Shown piece by piece: positions 57,779 through 58,915 of a stretch of DNA of 58,915 nt (its first letter is position 1; every line of letters begins with the position of its first letter). The stretch is from MGIIb-O1 sp002457595 (GTDB lineage: Archaea; Thermoplasmatota; Poseidoniia; Poseidoniales; Thalassarchaeaceae). The stretch spans positions 1-58,915 of the forward strand of contig JBJLBO010000002.1 in NCBI GenBank assembly GCA_045568115.1, in the 5' to 3' direction. A program made the position numbers and the translations under genes. The notes below the pieces were generated by a model, which was given only the letters and a program-made list of their open reading frames with translations, was not told the DNA's origin and made no database searches.

Positions 57779-58915
57779 CTATTTTATCTCCATTTCATCA
57801 TCCGCTAATATGTTTGCGACTTCCGCAGAATATCCTTGATCAAGATACTTCTGAAGTGCCTGTTCTCGGTTTTCTCCTGGTGAACCCGAAGCTAGACTTG
57901 AACGAGGCACTGGGATTGAGATTCCTGACATTTCGACCGTCTCATATTGCTCGTGGTCGCGTAGAGAATCTGAATAGTCAACCGTCTGCTGAACTAGCAT
58001 TTGTCGCTCCTTATTGGAACGCAGAGCGCTTCCAGTAGCACCTATGACTAAGGCACACATTGTTGCAACAAGAGCCATCCAAACGGTCACTGGACTGTTC
58101 ATCAGATAACGTACCTTTCCAGACATAGTGCTAGTGTCATTATCATCTTCACTATCACAAATTCCGTCATTATCACCATCAGGTGGGACATCATTAGGAG
58201 TCTAGGTGGTTACTTCCACAGAGGAATTCGTCATTGTCTGACCAGCCATCTGCATCGTCATCTGCATCTGCGTTATCGCCGATGCCATCCCCATCAGTAT
58301 CTACCCACTCTGTTGCATCCAAGGGTGCCCAATCATAGATATCCAAAACACCATCACCATCGTCATCGAGATCTTCAACAAGAGTCGTGGTTACATTACT
58401 TAGAATGCTATCTGGCAAGCCATCGCCATCAGTATCTACTGAAGCTGCAGCATCATTAGGGAAATCGTCATCAACATCTAGGACGCCGTCGTTGTCGTCG
58501 TCGAGATCGGCGTTATCGCCAATTCCATCCAAGTCTGCATCGGCCCATTCAGTACTATTCAAGGGGAATAAATCGTATTCATCAGGAACCTGATCGCCAT
58601 CGTCATCGATGTCATAATTATCGCCGATGCCGTCGCCATCAAAGTCCGCCCATTCAGAAGGATCTTCGGGGAATGTGTCATTTGCATCTTCATATCCATC
58701 ATTATCATCATCATTGTCTTCAATTAGAGTTGTATTACAATTCATGACGATCCAATCCGGATCGCCATCGCCATCAGTATCTACTGCGGCACAGGGGTCG
58801 AAGGGGAAGGCATCTACTGGGTCAATGAAGGTGTCATTGTCATCATCGTAATCCAGCAAATCACAGACTCCATCACCATCATTATCGTCAGGTACTGAAC
58901 TTGCATTTAGTGGAT
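57779..58915 (-). CDS. Calcium-repeat surface protein, C-terminal part, frameshifted
   Basis: Two minus-strand frames form one protein that runs off the right edge. The first (58915 to about 58197) encodes at least six EF-hand-like or TSP3-like acidic repeats, such as WADFDGDGIGDNYDIDDDGD and TEWVDTDGDGIGDNADADDD, and stops at CGSNHLDS. The second restarts without a break in sense: removing one base at 58196 continues as NDVPPDGDNDGICDSEDDND before MSGKVRYLMNSPVTVWMALV. That last part is a transmembrane helix (about VTVWMALVATMCALVIGATG) and a short tail ending ALQKYLDQGYSAEVANILAD. The tail motif matches that of the 1,622-residue protein. The extra base is probably an assembly error. No stop is seen to the right edge. 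Confidence 0.78.

Overview
The window looks like a piece of a planktonic Marine Group II-type euryarchaeote (Poseidoniales, relatives of Thermoplasmata). The archaeal core is unmistakable: DNA polymerase D large subunit, the Fe-S primase subunit PriL, ribosomal protein S8e beside SRP19, Nre repair protein, MptE, DUF373, type II methionine aminopeptidase, bacterio-opsin-activator HTH proteins, a PGF-CTERM-like surface protein and 2-oxoacid:ferredoxin oxidoreductase. The bacterial-flavoured cargo (bacterial-type LeuRS, BolA with a CGFS glutaredoxin, class II fumarase, SelO) and the aspartate-rich calcium-repeat surface proteins also fit that group. The taxonomic call is inference. No rRNA or tRNA gene was recognised.

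Layout. 1-1.7 kb: divergent restriction-modification pair (truncated MutH/Sau3AI-like endonuclease and a C5 methyltransferase). 1.7-8.2 kb: iodotyrosine-deiodinase-like flavoprotein, SelO between two 27-bp direct repeats, a PGF-CTERM protein, a PUA protein, ThrH, S8e-SRP19, cupin, luciferase-family oxidoreductase. 8.3-13 kb: two lipoproteins (one of ELWxxDGT and collagen-like repeats), a candidate small structured RNA, small membrane proteins, a peroxiredoxin-like protein. 13-21 kb: CDIN1-like nuclease, DCC protein, LeuRS, an MBL hydrolase, KorAB. 21-27.3 kb: GNAT, zinc-ribbon/SAP protein, IGHMBP2-type helicase, RDD protein, TsaC, Map. 27.3-36.5 kb: DMT transporter-Grx-BolA-Rpe run, thioredoxin, STAND regulator with an S15 lipoprotein, M32 carboxypeptidase, beta-propeller.

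36.45-37.3 kb is a protein-free stretch that I read as a large structured noncoding RNA on the + strand. Next come a fumarase fused to a ribbon-helix-helix domain, cyclophilin, a CsaA-like protein and PyrE, then a replication/repair/pterin block (PolD large subunit, MptE, PriL, DUF373, zinc ribbon, Nre). The right end holds two copies of a pairing: a surface protein with calcium-binding repeats, a membrane anchor and a short cytoplasmic tail, followed at once by a bacterio-opsin-activator-type HTH regulator. An ABC-F ATPase lies between the two copies.

Three otherwise conserved genes (PUA protein, SRP19, the right-edge surface protein) carry single-base frameshifts. Assembly indels are the simplest explanation. 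Several starts sit about 26 bases below a TATA-like box, which suggests leaderless transcripts; map, in contrast, has a strong Shine-Dalgarno sequence inside the preceding gene.
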